From: Sporichthyaceae bacterium
GTDB taxonomy: Bacteria; Actinomycetota; Actinomycetes; Sporichthyales; Sporichthyaceae
NCBI GenBank assembly: GCA_036269075.1
Contig: DATASX010000100.1
Coordinates: 1 to 60,249 of the forward strand
DNA length: 60,249 bases
Reading direction: 5' to 3'
The position numbers and the translations under genes were made by a program. Under the pieces are notes generated by a model. The model saw only the letters and a program-made list of their open reading frames with translations. It was not told the DNA's origin and searched no databases. Below, piece by piece: positions 16,769-24,578 of the stretch (its first letter is position 1; each line of letters starts with the position of its first letter).

Positions 16769-18016
16769 TCAGCCGCAGAGAGGTACGCCGCGTGCGTGCA
16801 GCACCTGCGTCACCGCGGCGTTCAGGCGGGCCTCGGGCAAGGCGCCGCTGCTCACCTCGGACGCCATCGTGGCGAGGATCTGGTTGAACGAGGCTGCCAG
16901 CCGGGCCGGTGCCAGCGCCGCGACGTCCGCCGCGGTCCGGGTCGAGCCGAACAGCACCAGGTCGGCGCCGGACTCGATCGCGTCGGCAACGGCCTGACCG
17001 AGCGAAGGTGTTGCCACGGTGATCGCACCGGCGGACAGGCTGTCGGTGACGACAAGTCCGGTGAAGCCGAGCTGCGACCCGAGCAGACCGCCGATCACCG
17101 CCGAGGACAGGCTCGCCGGATGCCTGGTCAGGCCGGGGACGGTCGCGTTCGAGATCATCACCGCCGGGGCGCCGGCGGCGATCGCCGCCTGGAACGGGGG
17201 CAGTCCGGTGGTCTTGAGCTGTGTCAGCGGCACCGTGGCCGCGGGCCGGACGTCGGTGTTCCCGGTCGAGCCGCCCAGGCCGGGGAAGTGCTTGACCACC
17301 GGCAGCACCCCGCCGTCGCGCAGGCCTTCGAGGAAGGCCAGGCCGTACTTGCTCGCGATGGCCGGGTCGCCGCTGAACGAACGTGACCCGTCCGGGTTGT
17401 CGTCGGAGGGGCCGGGCCGGGAGTCCACGTCGAGCACCGGCGCGAGGTCGACGTTGACGCCGAGCTTGCGCAATGCCCGGCCCAGCGCGGCGGCCTGCGA
17501 CCGCACCGCGGTGGTGCTGCTCGTCGCGGCCAGGTCCCGTGGCCAGGGCAGGTTCGGCACCGAGGCCTTCAAACGCTGGACGCCGCCGCCTTCCTCGTCG
17601 GCCATGACCAGCAGTGGCCCGGGAGCGTTCGCGGTCGACGTGGCGGCGTGGATCCGGGCGGCCAGGTCGCCCGGCGCGGTGCTGCTGCCGAGGAACAGGA
17701 CCCCGGCGGCCCCGGCCGCCAACTCCGGTGCGAGCGAGGTGAAGTCGAAGTCGGCGGAGGGCAGCACGACCACGGTCGCGGCGCGTCGCGCGACCGGCCA
17801 GGCGGCGACGTCGGCGGTGGACAGGCAACCCGCCGACGGCGTGCCCGAGGGCGCGCCGGTGTCGGCCGCGGACGGTGTCGACGAGGCGGCCGACGAGGCG
17901 GCCGGCGGTGCGCCGGAGGGCGATGGTGGCGCGGCCTTGTCGGCTCCGGCGCCGCAGGCCGCCAGCAGCGCTGCGGCACCGCCGAGCGCGGCCAGGCGAA
18001 GCCGTGGCGCCCGCAT
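16769..18016 (-). CDS. Glycoside hydrolase family 3 lipoprotein (NagZ/LpqI-like)
   Basis: 415 residues. Lipobox LLAAC at about 17-21, then a long Ala/Pro/Ser linker, then a GH3 N-terminal barrel. The family hydrolyses beta-N-acetylglucosaminides such as peptidoglycan fragments. Seen: DVDSRPGPSDDN, VVKHFPGLGGSTGNTD and a candidate nucleophile Asp in VVTDSLSAGAI. NagZ enzymes usually carry an Asp-Ser-His triplet on the loop after KHFPG; here it reads NTD, so the usual acid/base His is absent, a variant I believe recurs in actinobacterial GH3 lipoproteins. ATG 18016 is preceded by GGGGGAGAG. Confidence 0.85.
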   Translation of the reverse strand: MRAPRLRLAALGGAAALLAACGAGADKAAPPSPSGAPPAASSAASSTPSAADTGAPSGTPSAGCLSTADVAAWPVARRAATVVVLPSADFDFTSLAPELAAGAAGVLFLGSSTAPGDLAARIHAATSTANAPGPLLVMADEEGGGVQRLKASVPNLPWPRDLAATSSTTAVRSQAAALGRALRKLGVNVDLAPVLDVDSRPGPSDDNPDGSRSFSGDPAIASKYGLAFLEGLRDGGVLPVVKHFPGLGGSTGNTDVRPAATVPLTQLKTTGLPPFQAAIAAGAPAVMISNATVPGLTRHPASLSSAVIGGLLGSQLGFTGLVVTDSLSAGAITVATPSLGQAVADAIESGADLVLFGSTRTAADVAALAPARLAASFNQILATMASEVSSGALPEARLNAAVTQVLHARGVPLCG

Positions 18017-18025
18017 GGCTCTCCC

Positions 18026-18054
18026 CCGTCGATCATGGTTCCGTCGATCATGGT
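18026..18054. repeat. Tandem 15-bp direct repeat upstream of the GH3 lipoprotein
   Basis: CCGTCGATCATGGT occurs twice in direct tandem (18026-18039 and 18041-18054, period 15) within the leader of the GH3 gene. It could be a slippage duplication or a paired binding site. Confidence 0.55.
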
Positions 18055-18065
18055 CCGACGGGCGG

Positions 18066-19532
18066 TCAGCCTAGACCCGACACCTCCTCCAGCGACTTGT
18101 TCTCGGCGGAGACGCCGAGCGCCAGTTCGACCACCCCGCCGGTCATCATCACGGCGGCGCCGAGCACGTAGCCCAGGGCGAGGCGGGTCGGGTTCGGGTG
18201 GGCCTTGTCGATCAGTGCCCCGTAGCAGATCGGGCCCAGGGCCCCGACGCACTGGGCGATCGCGAAGAAGACCGCGATCGCCTTGGCCCGGACCTCGAGC
18301 GGAAAGATCTCACTGACCGTCAGATATGCCGCGCTCGCTCCGGCCGAGGCGAAGAGGAAGATCACGCACCAGGCCAGGGTCTGCGTCGACGCGTCGAAGA
18401 CTCCCGCCCGGAACGCGAAGGCGTCCAGCGCCAGCAGGATCCCGGAGCCGAGGTAGCACCCAGCGATCATCGGTCGCCGACCGATGCGGTCGAACGCCGA
18501 GCCGAGAAGCAGTGGGCCGACGAAGTTCCCGAGCGCGAACGGGATGTAGTAACGGCTGGTCGATCCGGACGGAATGCCGTAGAACGCCGAGAGCACCGTC
18601 GCATAGGTGAAGAAGATCGCGTTGTACAGGAACGACTGCGTGACCATCAGCGTGACGCCGAGCACCGCGCGGCGGGGATAAGTCCGGAACAGCACCCGCA
18701 GCAATGTCAGGTACCCGCGGTCCGGGCCAGGGCGGACCTCGATCGCCCGCGCCGGGTCGACGTCGGAAAGGGCGATCCCGGCGGATCGGACCTCGTCCTC
18801 GATCCGGCGGATCGAGTCCTCGGCGCCCGCGGTTCGGCCGTGCATGAGCTGCCACCGCGGACTCTCCGGCAGGCTGCGGCGCACGAACACGATCCCGATG
18901 CCCAGTGCCGGTCCGATCAGGAACGCGATCCGCCAGCCCGACCCCGGGGCCAGTGATCCGTCCAACAACGGGATCTGCAGCACCGCGGCCAGTGCCGCGC
19001 CGGCCCAGTACGTGCCGTTCACCGCGACGTCCACCCGGCCCCGGTAGCGCGCCGGGATCAGCTCGTCGATCGCGGAGTTGATCGCCGCGTACTCACCGCC
19101 GATGCCGGTCCCGGCGACGAAGCGGGTTGCGTACAGATAAGCCACCCAGCCGGGCCCGGACCCGAGGGTGGCCGCGGTGGCGGCGCTGCCCGCGAAGTAC
19201 ACGATCAGGGTCACGGCGAACAGGTTGCGCCGGCCGAGCCGATCGGACAGGCGCCCGAAGAGCAGGGCGCCGAAGACCTCGCCGGCCAGGTAGACCGAAG
19301 CCAGCGCCCCCGCCGCGGTTGCCGACAGGCCAAGCACCGCAGGATCGGTCAGCTTGTCCGCGACGTTGCTCGCGATCGTGATCTCGAGTCCGTCCAACAC
19401 CCAGGCGACGCCGAGGGCCAGCACCATCCGGGTGTGGAAGGGCGACCAGGGCAGGCGATCGATGCGAGCCGGGATCGTGCTGCGGACCGCGTCGGTCACG
19501 GCCGGCGTCGCGTCCGACGTCCGCACGTTCAC
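18066..19532 (-). CDS. MFS transporter, sugar/aromatic-acid porter type
   Basis: 488 residues from GTG 19532, which has GGGAGG 7 nt upstream; the much longer ORF reaching 21122 is not coding beyond this point. About 12 helices, with the paired MFS signatures FGRLSDRLGRRN after helix 2 and SAFDRIGRRP after helix 8, plus RFVAGTGIGGEYAAINS and RRSLPESPRW, typical of the metabolite:H+ symporter and sugar-porter groups. It likely imports a small organic acid or sugar; direction and substrate are inferred. Divergent from the SRPBCC gene across 69 bp. Confidence 0.88.
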   Translation of the reverse strand: MNVRTSDATPAVTDAVRSTIPARIDRLPWSPFHTRMVLALGVAWVLDGLEITIASNVADKLTDPAVLGLSATAAGALASVYLAGEVFGALLFGRLSDRLGRRNLFAVTLIVYFAGSAATAATLGSGPGWVAYLYATRFVAGTGIGGEYAAINSAIDELIPARYRGRVDVAVNGTYWAGAALAAVLQIPLLDGSLAPGSGWRIAFLIGPALGIGIVFVRRSLPESPRWQLMHGRTAGAEDSIRRIEDEVRSAGIALSDVDPARAIEVRPGPDRGYLTLLRVLFRTYPRRAVLGVTLMVTQSFLYNAIFFTYATVLSAFYGIPSGSTSRYYIPFALGNFVGPLLLGSAFDRIGRRPMIAGCYLGSGILLALDAFAFRAGVFDASTQTLAWCVIFLFASAGASAAYLTVSEIFPLEVRAKAIAVFFAIAQCVGALGPICYGALIDKAHPNPTRLALGYVLGAAVMMTGGVVELALGVSAENKSLEEVSGLG

Positions 19533-19588
19533 CGGCACACCTCCCGTTTTGCTTTCGGGCTGGCTCCTACCCGCACTGATTTGCGCAG

Positions 19589-19594
19589 TACCCT
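19589..19594 (+). promoter_or_regulatory. -10 element of a probable leaderless transcript
   Basis: TACCCT fits the actinobacterial TANNNT -10 pattern and ends 7 nt before GTG 19602. No Shine-Dalgarno is visible at that start, so transcription probably begins at the start codon itself. Confidence 0.45.
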
Positions 19595-19601
19595 GCGGTT
19601 C

Positions 19602-20159
19602 GTGGGAGACACGGAGTTCGAAGGCGGACCGGAGTCGCCGGCGGAGCACGCCGGCGGTTCTGGTTCGGGCCGTCGAGGCCCCGCGGACCACCACGCGATT
19701 CCCTGGCCGGACCTGTCCGGGCGGCCGCACTCGCACACGGTTGAGCGGCAGATGCTGGCCGCGCCGGCGGCGATCTACGCGGCCTGGACCGTGCACGCCG
19801 ACCGCTGGTTGGCGCTGCCCGGGCGGATCGTCATGCGGGCCGAGGTCGGCGAGCCGTTCTACTTCGAGACGGAGTTCAACGGCCGTCGCTACCCGCACTA
19901 CGGCAGGTTCCTGGTCCTCGAACCCGACCGTCGGATCGTGATGACCTGGGTGACCGGCCCGAGCGGCACCGCGGGCGCGGAGACCGTGCTGAGCATCGTG
20001 CTGACTCCGGCGGGACCGGGGACCGTCGTGCGGCTGAGCCATGCGGGCTTCGTGACCGAGTCCGCCGGACGGGAGCACGAGCACGCCTGGCACGTGGTGC
20101 TGCGCAACCTCGACACGATCCTGGTCGACCCGCCGGACAAGGCCGACGCCGGCGACTGA
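19602..20159 (+). CDS. SRPBCC (START-like, AHSA1) domain protein
   Basis: 185 residues from GTG 19602, selected for the -10-like element 7 nt upstream and the absence of an alternative binding site. A 35-residue Gly/Glu/His-rich tail leads into a START-like ligand-binding fold: ERQMLAAPAAIYAAWTVHADRWLALPG, YFETEFNGRRYPHYGRFLVLEPDRRIVMTW, and TVVRLSHAGF with a C-terminal helix around the WHVVLRNLDTIL segment. Members bind hydrophobic ligands or act as co-chaperone-like proteins; the ligand here is unknown. Confidence 0.78.
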   Translation: MGDTEFEGGPESPAEHAGGSGSGRRGPADHHAIPWPDLSGRPHSHTVERQMLAAPAAIYAAWTVHADRWLALPGRIVMRAEVGEPFYFETEFNGRRYPHYGRFLVLEPDRRIVMTWVTGPSGTAGAETVLSIVLTPAGPGTVVRLSHAGFVTESAGREHEHAWHVVLRNLDTILVDPPDKADAGD

Positions 20160-20294
20160 CGCGGAACCTCGCGACGCGCCGGTCTGCCGCGCGGATGCAT
20201 TCGTTCGCCGCCAACGGGCAGGGGCTTCGGTAGAGGACCACCGTGCGGTGGCCCTCGCCGACAGAGCATCCGCCGAAGAGAGGAAGGTGCCCGC

Positions 20295-20591
20295 ATGATC
20301 ACCTTGACCGAGAACGCCAAGAACGCCATTGAGGCACTCATCGCCGACGGGCCGGACGACTGCGGTATCCGCATCGCGAGTGAGTCCGAGCCGGTCAGCG
20401 GCAACGGAAAGACCCCGGCGGTGAGCCTGCGCGTGGCCGCTCGTCCGGAGCCGAACGACGAGGTGATCCAGGAGGGTCGGGCGCGCGTGTTCGTCCAGCC
20501 CGCCGCGGCGCAGATCATGGGCGACCACCTGCTCGACGCCCGCGTGGAGCAGGCCGATCGAGGCGCGGAGGTCAGTTTCTTCGTCAGCTGA
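20295..20591 (+). CDS. HesB/IscA-fold small protein lacking cluster cysteines
   Basis: 98 residues; ATG 20295 follows AGAGAGGAAGG. It opens MITLTENAKNAIEALI and runs through GIRIASE and AAAQIMGDHLLDARV, the pattern of HesB/IscA-like proteins common in actinobacteria. True IscA carries three Fe-S-binding cysteines; only one Cys is present here (DDCG), so a scaffold role is doubtful. Single-gene transcript as far as can be seen. Confidence 0.75.
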   Translation: MITLTENAKNAIEALIADGPDDCGIRIASESEPVSGNGKTPAVSLRVAARPEPNDEVIQEGRARVFVQPAAAQIMGDHLLDARVEQADRGAEVSFFVS

Positions 20592-20636
20592 GGGGTTCGC
20601 GGCTCGACACCGCTGCCTGGCCACCCGGAGGCCGGC

Positions 20637-20706
20637 GCGCCCGCCCCACCGCGCCCGCCCCACCGCGCCCGCCCCACCGCGCCCGCCCCACCGCGCCCGC
20701 CCCACC
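20637..20706. repeat. Five perfect tandem copies of a 14-bp GC-rich unit
   Basis: The unit GCGCCCGCCCCACC is repeated five times without error (20637-20706) with a degenerate sixth start after it. It is intergenic, between the HesB-like gene and the small basic protein gene. A likely variable-number tandem repeat. Confidence 0.9.
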
Positions 20707-20943
20707 GCGCCTGCCAAACCGCCACCACGGGGCTGAGTTGCAACGCGTTTGGCGACTTGAAGCCGGGGATCGCCACGCCAGTTGCGACTCTGCCCAGGGG
20801 TGGTGATGGGGGGCCGGGTACTGCTTCGACCGCCGGGGCGCGATGGGTGGAAGTGGACTGCTCGGCCGCCCGTGCGCTGCATGGGTGCCGGCTGCCGGGG
20901 AAGCCTGGAACGAGAGAAGGCGTCGAGGCGGGAGGAGTGGGAC
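20707..20943. other. Intergenic tract after the tandem repeat
   Basis: About 235 bp with no supported gene. It ends in the ribosome-binding site GGGAGGAG of the gene at 20944. No promoter is convincing. Confidence 0.4.
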
Positions 20944-21279
20944 ATGCCGCAACAGGCCTGGAACGCGAAGCGGGAACGCCAGTACGAGCACATCAAGGAG
21001 GGCCTGCGCGAGCGGGGTCGCTCCGAGCCGACGGCTGAGGAGATCGCGGCCCGCACGGTGAACAAGGAGCGGGCCCGGTCCGGTGAGTCCCGGCAGTCGA
21101 GTCGCACCTCGACCTCCGACATCTCCTCGGGCCGCCGCGGCGGACTGCGGTCTCACTCCGGCTCGGCCGGGCGCACCAAGGAGCAGCTCTACAACGAGGC
21201 CCGGGAGCGCGGGATCAAGGGCCGCTCCCGGATGAGCAAGGCCGAACTCGAGCAAGCCGTCGGAGGTCGCTCGAACTGA
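20944..21279 (+). CDS. Small basic protein, actinobacterial 'plasmid stabilization'/Rho-N-like family
   Basis: 111 residues; ATG 20944 has GGGAGGAG 8 nt upstream. The N-terminal half, MPQQAWNAKRERQYEHIKEG and EEIAARTVNKERARSGES, matches a family found across actinobacteria that is often labelled plasmid stabilization protein. A Ser/Arg/Gly linker (SSGRRGGLRSHSG) leads to a C-terminal TKEQLYNEARERGIKGRSRMSKAELEQ-like helix pair (given here only in part by its key residues) that resembles the Rho termination factor N-terminal/SAP fold. Likely nucleic-acid binding; the real role is unknown, and nothing plasmid-related is nearby. Confidence 0.78.
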   Translation: MPQQAWNAKRERQYEHIKEGLRERGRSEPTAEEIAARTVNKERARSGESRQSSRTSTSDISSGRRGGLRSHSGSAGRTKEQLYNEARERGIKGRSRMSKAELEQAVGGRSN

Positions 21280-21323
21280 GCGGACGTCGGATCGGACGGT
21301 CCACCAGAGGCGAGGCGGAGGTC

Positions 21324-22289
21324 GTGGTGCAGGTCGGTTACACGTTGATGTGCGAGCAGTCGGGGCCGCGTTCCCTGGTCGAGAACGCGGTGCGGGCGGA
21401 GGAAGTCGGCTTCGACTTCGCCGTGATCAGCGATCACTTCTCGCCGTGGTTGGCCGAACAGGGCCACTCGCCGTTCGCCTGGTCGGTGCTCGCCGCCGCG
21501 CTCGAGGCGACCGACTCGCTGCCCTTCGCGACGTTCGTGACCTGCCCGACGATTCGTTACCACCCGGCCGTGGTGGCCCAGATGGCCGCGACGACCGAGT
21601 TGCTCGCGCCCGGTCGCTTCACGCTGGGCCTGGGTGCCGGGGAGAACCTCAACGAACATGTGGTCGGGCGTGGGTGGCCGCCGGTGCACATCCGCCACGA
21701 CATGCTGGCCGAGGCGGTCTGCCTGATCCGCGAACTGTGGACCGGGCAGCAGGTCACCGAGCGCGGCGAGCACTTCCCGGTCGACCGGGCGATCATCCAC
21801 GACGTCCCGGACTCCAAACCGCCGATCGGGATCGCGGCCTCCGGCCGGCGTTCGGTCGGATTGGCGGCCGACCTGGGCGACGCACTGATCATGGTCGAGC
21901 CCAAGGCGGACCTGGTCACCCGTTTCCGCGACGGCGACGGTGCCGACAAGCCGGTCTACGGGCAACTACCGATCAGCTTCGACGCCGACGAGGCGCGAGC
22001 GGCCCGCCGCGCGCACGAGCAGTTCCGCTGGTTCGGCGGCGGCTGGGCAGTCAACTCCGAATTGCCGACGCCGCGGGCATTTGCCGCTGCGAGCTCGTCC
22101 GTCACCGAGTCCGAGGTGGCCGCGTCGATTCCGTGCGGGTCGGACGTCGACCGAGTCGTCGAGACCGTCGAGGCGTGGCGGACCGCCGGGTTCAGCCACC
22201 TCGCTCTGCTGCAGATCGGCGGAGACGTGCAGGACGAGTTCCTGGACTGGGCGGCCAAGGAACTGTTGCCCGCGTTGGCTCAGCGGTGA
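21324..22289 (+). CDS. F420-dependent LLM oxidoreductase, glucose-6-phosphate-dehydrogenase-like subgroup
   Basis: 321 residues. Start GTG 21324 or GTG 21327; GGCGGAGG lies just upstream. Motifs: VGYTLMCEQSGP, FDFAVISDHFSPW, FVTCPTIRYHPAVVAQ, GRFTLGLGAGENLNEH and IAASGRRS, matching the TIGR03557 subgroup related to Fgd. These enzymes use coenzyme F420 for hydride transfer; true Fgd oxidises glucose-6-phosphate, but many subgroup members have other or unknown substrates. This is the second F420-type enzyme in the window. Confidence 0.9.
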   Translation: MVQVGYTLMCEQSGPRSLVENAVRAEEVGFDFAVISDHFSPWLAEQGHSPFAWSVLAAALEATDSLPFATFVTCPTIRYHPAVVAQMAATTELLAPGRFTLGLGAGENLNEHVVGRGWPPVHIRHDMLAEAVCLIRELWTGQQVTERGEHFPVDRAIIHDVPDSKPPIGIAASGRRSVGLAADLGDALIMVEPKADLVTRFRDGDGADKPVYGQLPISFDADEARAARRAHEQFRWFGGGWAVNSELPTPRAFAAASSSVTESEVAASIPCGSDVDRVVETVEAWRTAGFSHLALLQIGGDVQDEFLDWAAKELLPALAQR

Positions 22290-22293
22290 ACGG

Positions 22294-22608
22294 TCACCGG
22301 TAACGGTCGCGCGCCGTCGAGCGGAAGTCGGCCATCGCCTGCTCGTATATCGCCTTGGCGGCCGGATTGCGCAGCATGCGCCGAGCCCGCCACTGCTTGT
22401 TCCAGACGAAGTTCCCGTCCAACGGGTTCCAGGAATGCGGAGCCAGTTGGTCGTGGACGCACAGCGCGGCCAGTACCCGGGCGCGTCGATCGCGGGCGGG
22501 CAGGCGCCGGATCTCTGTGTCGAGCTTGCGGATGCTGACCCGCACCGGCACGCCGTCGTGGTCGACGTCCGCGGCGCTCGGTTGGTGCGGCAACCGGTAC
22601 GTGTCCAT
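22294..22608 (-). CDS. Hypothetical basic protein
   Basis: 104 residues from ATG 22608, which has GGGAGG upstream at good spacing (an upstream Met at 22638 lacks one). Composition is rich in Arg, Asp and Leu, with segments VRVSIRKLDTEIRRLPARDRR and WNPLDGNFVWNKQWRARRMLRNPAAKA given by their key residues. No domain is recognised. It ends 4 bp from the convergent F420 enzyme gene. Confidence 0.55.
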   Translation of the reverse strand: MDTYRLPHQPSAADVDHDGVPVRVSIRKLDTEIRRLPARDRRARVLAALCVHDQLAPHSWNPLDGNFVWNKQWRARRMLRNPAAKAIYEQAMADFRSTARDRYR

Positions 22609-22764
22609 GCCTCGACCTCCCCGGTAGCCCCCGGCCATGGCGAGCGTGACCGACCCGACGGGGCCGGGGAATCATCCGTCCGGACAGGGCTGACTCGGCG
22701 GTTCGTCCCGGACCGGCCCGGGTGTCTGCGGAACCGCCGAGTGGGCGGCTGCGGACGGGTTACC

Positions 22765-23417
22765 GTGAGTGCTGTGGCACCGATCACGGTCTTCCTCCTC
22801 GACGATCACGAGATCGTCCGACGCGGCTGGCCGATCTGCTGGCGGCCGCGGACGGGATCTCGGTCGTCGGTGAAGCCGCCACCGCGGCCGAGGCGGTCGT
22901 GCGCATCCCCGCGGCTCGCCCGGACGTCGCGTTGCTGGATGCCCGACTGCCCGACGGCAACGGCATCGACGTCTGCCGAGACGTCCGATCGGCGGTGCCC
23001 GCCACCAACTGCCTGATGCTCACCTCCTACGACGAAGACGACGCGGTTTTCGCGGCGGTGATGGCCGGGGCAGCCGGCTACCTGCTCAAGGAGATCCGCG
23101 GTACCAATCTGGTCGAGGCGATCCGTCAGGTCGCCGCCGGTCGCTCGCTGCTCGACCCGGCCGTCACCGACCGGCTGATCGGCCGACTGCGCAGCGGGGT
23201 CGGGCAGGACCGGCGATTGGCCGGGCTGTCCGCTCGCGACCGGGAGATCCTCGACCTGATCGCCGACGGGCTGACCAACCGTCAGATCGGCGAGCGGCTG
23301 TTCCTGGCCGAGAAGACCGTGAAGAACTACGTCTCGGCGTTGCTGGCCAAGCTCGGTATGGAACGCCGCACGCAGGTAGCGGTGCTGGGCGCCGAGTTGC
23401 GCAAGCCGAACGGCTGA
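22765..23417 (+). pseudogene. NarL/DevR-type response regulator with one-base frameshift
   Basis: Start GTG 22765 opens VSAVAPITVFLLDDHEIVRRG in one frame; the continuation LADLLAAADGISVVGEAA lies in the next frame. At about 22825 the bases CGA CGC GGC TGG need one extra G to read R-R-G-L. After the shift the protein is complete: phospho-acceptor Asp in VALLDARLPDG, a KEIRG loop, and a LuxR-type helix-turn-helix LSARDREILDLIADGLTNRQIGERL (partly coded by a one-mismatch palindrome copy at 23271-23285). It would be a DNA-binding response regulator of about 217 residues. No histidine kinase is adjacent. Sequencing error or real inactivation cannot be separated here. Confidence 0.8.
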
Positions 23418-23418
23418 C

Positions 23419-23799
23419 TCAGCCCGCGACAGTCACGGGCAACCCGGCCGCCCGCCAGGCCCGGAACCCGCCGACCAGGTCGGTGGCCTGAGTCAGGCCG
23501 AGATCCTGCAGGTCGGCCGCGGCGAAGCTCGAGGCGTAGCCCTCGTTGCAGAACACGATCGGTCGCAGGTCCGGGCTCGCGACCGACAGCCGAGCCTCGC
23601 AGGTCGGGTCCAGCCGCCACTGCAACACGTTGCGCTCGATAACCAACGCCCCGGGGATACCGCCCTCGTGCTCGCGGTCGGCCGCGGGTCGGATGTCGAC
23701 CAGCACCGCGCCGACGGACACCGCCTCGACCGCCTCGGCAGGCCGAAGTCGATGCAGGCGCCCGCGGGCCGTGGCCAACACTTCGTCCACTGCGCTCAC
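23419..23799 (-). CDS. Rhodanese-like domain protein
   Basis: 126 residues with one rhodanese domain: VLVDIRPAADREHEGGIPGALVI, and the active loop IVFCNEGYASS with Cys84, which would carry a persulfide. A GGFRAWRAAGLPV end is typical. Such proteins move sulfane sulfur to cyanide, thiols or acceptor proteins. It lies 73 nt downstream of cysteine dioxygenase on the same strand and probably forms a sulfur-catabolism operon with it, under the leader peptide at 24405-24479. Confidence 0.88.
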   Translation of the reverse strand: MSAVDEVLATARGRLHRLRPAEAVEAVSVGAVLVDIRPAADREHEGGIPGALVIERNVLQWRLDPTCEARLSVASPDLRPIVFCNEGYASSFAAADLQDLGLTQATDLVGGFRAWRAAGLPVTVAG

Positions 23800-23872
23800 C
23801 GGAAGCCCTTGATCCGCGCGTGCGCGTTCGGGGTGGGTTGCGACTGTGACATTGATTCACTCGCAAGCTCGC

Positions 23873-24370
23873 TCATCGCTCCAACGGCTCCTCGGATTCG
23901 GTGGTCGCGACGCTGCGCAACACGTGCACGCCTGCGGCGTCGTAGTAGTGCATCCGGCGCAGCGGAGGAGAGTACGCATGGATCGACGCGGCGGGGGACT
24001 GCCCGGCGCCGTGCACGTCGTGGACCACGCCCGGGGCCACCCAGGTGGTCGTCCTGGCCGGTCGCGGATGCACCCTCAGTCGCCCTGCCTCGATCCGACT
24101 CTCCGTCAGTTGTCCGGACAGCACGGCGAAAGCGGCCGCGGAGTCGCCGTGGTCGTGCAGTTCGGTGGCCTGTCCGGGCAACCACGACAGCAACCACACG
24201 TCGACGTCCGGGTCGGTCCACAGCAGGGTCCACCAGCGGGCGTCCGACTCCGGCAACCGCAGGTGCGGTCGCCAGAAGCCCTCGTCGGCGGAGATCTCAC
24301 GGACCAGCGTGGTCAGTTCGGCCAGGTCCAGGGGAACGGGCAGCATCGTGCTGCCGAAGAAGTTGGGCAC
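23873..24370 (-). CDS. Cysteine dioxygenase family protein (cupin)
   Basis: 165 residues from GTG 24370, preceded by GAGGA at 7 nt. Cysteine dioxygenase adds O2 to cysteine to give cysteine sulfinate, using one non-haem Fe held by three His. Seen: WLLSWLPGQATELHDHGDSA with His72 and His74, then AVLSGQLTE, and the third ligand in APGVVHDVHG (His116). Length and motif order fit bacterial type I enzymes. Thiol substrate identity (cysteine versus 3-mercaptopropionate) is not certain. The upstream Cys-containing leader peptide and downstream rhodanese support cysteine. Confidence 0.88.
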   Translation of the reverse strand: MPNFFGSTMLPVPLDLAELTTLVREISADEGFWRPHLRLPESDARWWTLLWTDPDVDVWLLSWLPGQATELHDHGDSAAAFAVLSGQLTESRIEAGRLRVHPRPARTTTWVAPGVVHDVHGAGQSPAASIHAYSPPLRRMHYYDAAGVHVLRSVATTESEEPLER

Positions 24371-24404
24371 GTCCGGTTCCTCGATCTCGCTCGGGGGGAG
24401 CTGT

Positions 24405-24479
24405 TCAGCCGAGCGAGCGACACGCCATTGAGACCACGCGGAGCAGGGCCACGTGGCGTCGAGTGGTGAGCGCGGTCAT
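24405..24479 (-). CDS. Leader peptide of the cysteine dioxygenase operon
   Basis: A 24-residue ORF, ATG 24479 to TGA 24405, too short for usual gene callers. It contains TTRRHVALLRV and a Cys-Arg near its end (MACRS), matching the short actinobacterial leader peptides with an RRHVDLLR-type core and terminal Cys that precede sulfur-metabolism genes. Its ATG coincides with the predicted transcription start, so it would be leaderless. Ribosome behaviour at the Cys codon could sense cysteinyl-tRNA and set expression of the dioxygenase, 35 nt downstream. The sensing role is inference from the family and context. Confidence 0.7.
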   Translation of the reverse strand: MTALTTRRHVALLRVVSMACRSLG

Positions 24480-24485
24480 GAGATG

Positions 24486-24514
24486 AAACTAAACTCGACT
24501 AGTTCAGTTGTCAA
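24486..24514 (-). promoter_or_regulatory. Consensus promoter for the cysteine dioxygenase operon
   Basis: On the minus strand TTGACA (24514-24509), a 17-nt spacer and TAGTTT (24491-24486) form a near-ideal sigma-70-type promoter. Initiation would fall at about 24479, exactly the leader-peptide ATG. AACTA and TAGTT arms inside the spacer/-10 make a small dyad that a repressor could use. The tract is strikingly AT-rich for this genome. Confidence 0.75.
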
Positions 24515-24578
24515 TCACGATACCCCTGACGTGTGGTCAGATCGGCGAGCCGCTGAGGCGGGGTGGCCGGCCGCTTCG

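Noticed and set aside
18066-21122. A single 1018-residue ORF on the minus strand
   Set aside because: Only the C-terminal 488 residues are an MFS transporter with a good binding site; the upstream part crosses three plus-strand genes and is a GC-rich shadow.
20944-21279. Plasmid maintenance function
   Set aside because: The family name suggests it, but no replication, partition or toxin gene is near; the fold looks nucleic-acid binding only.
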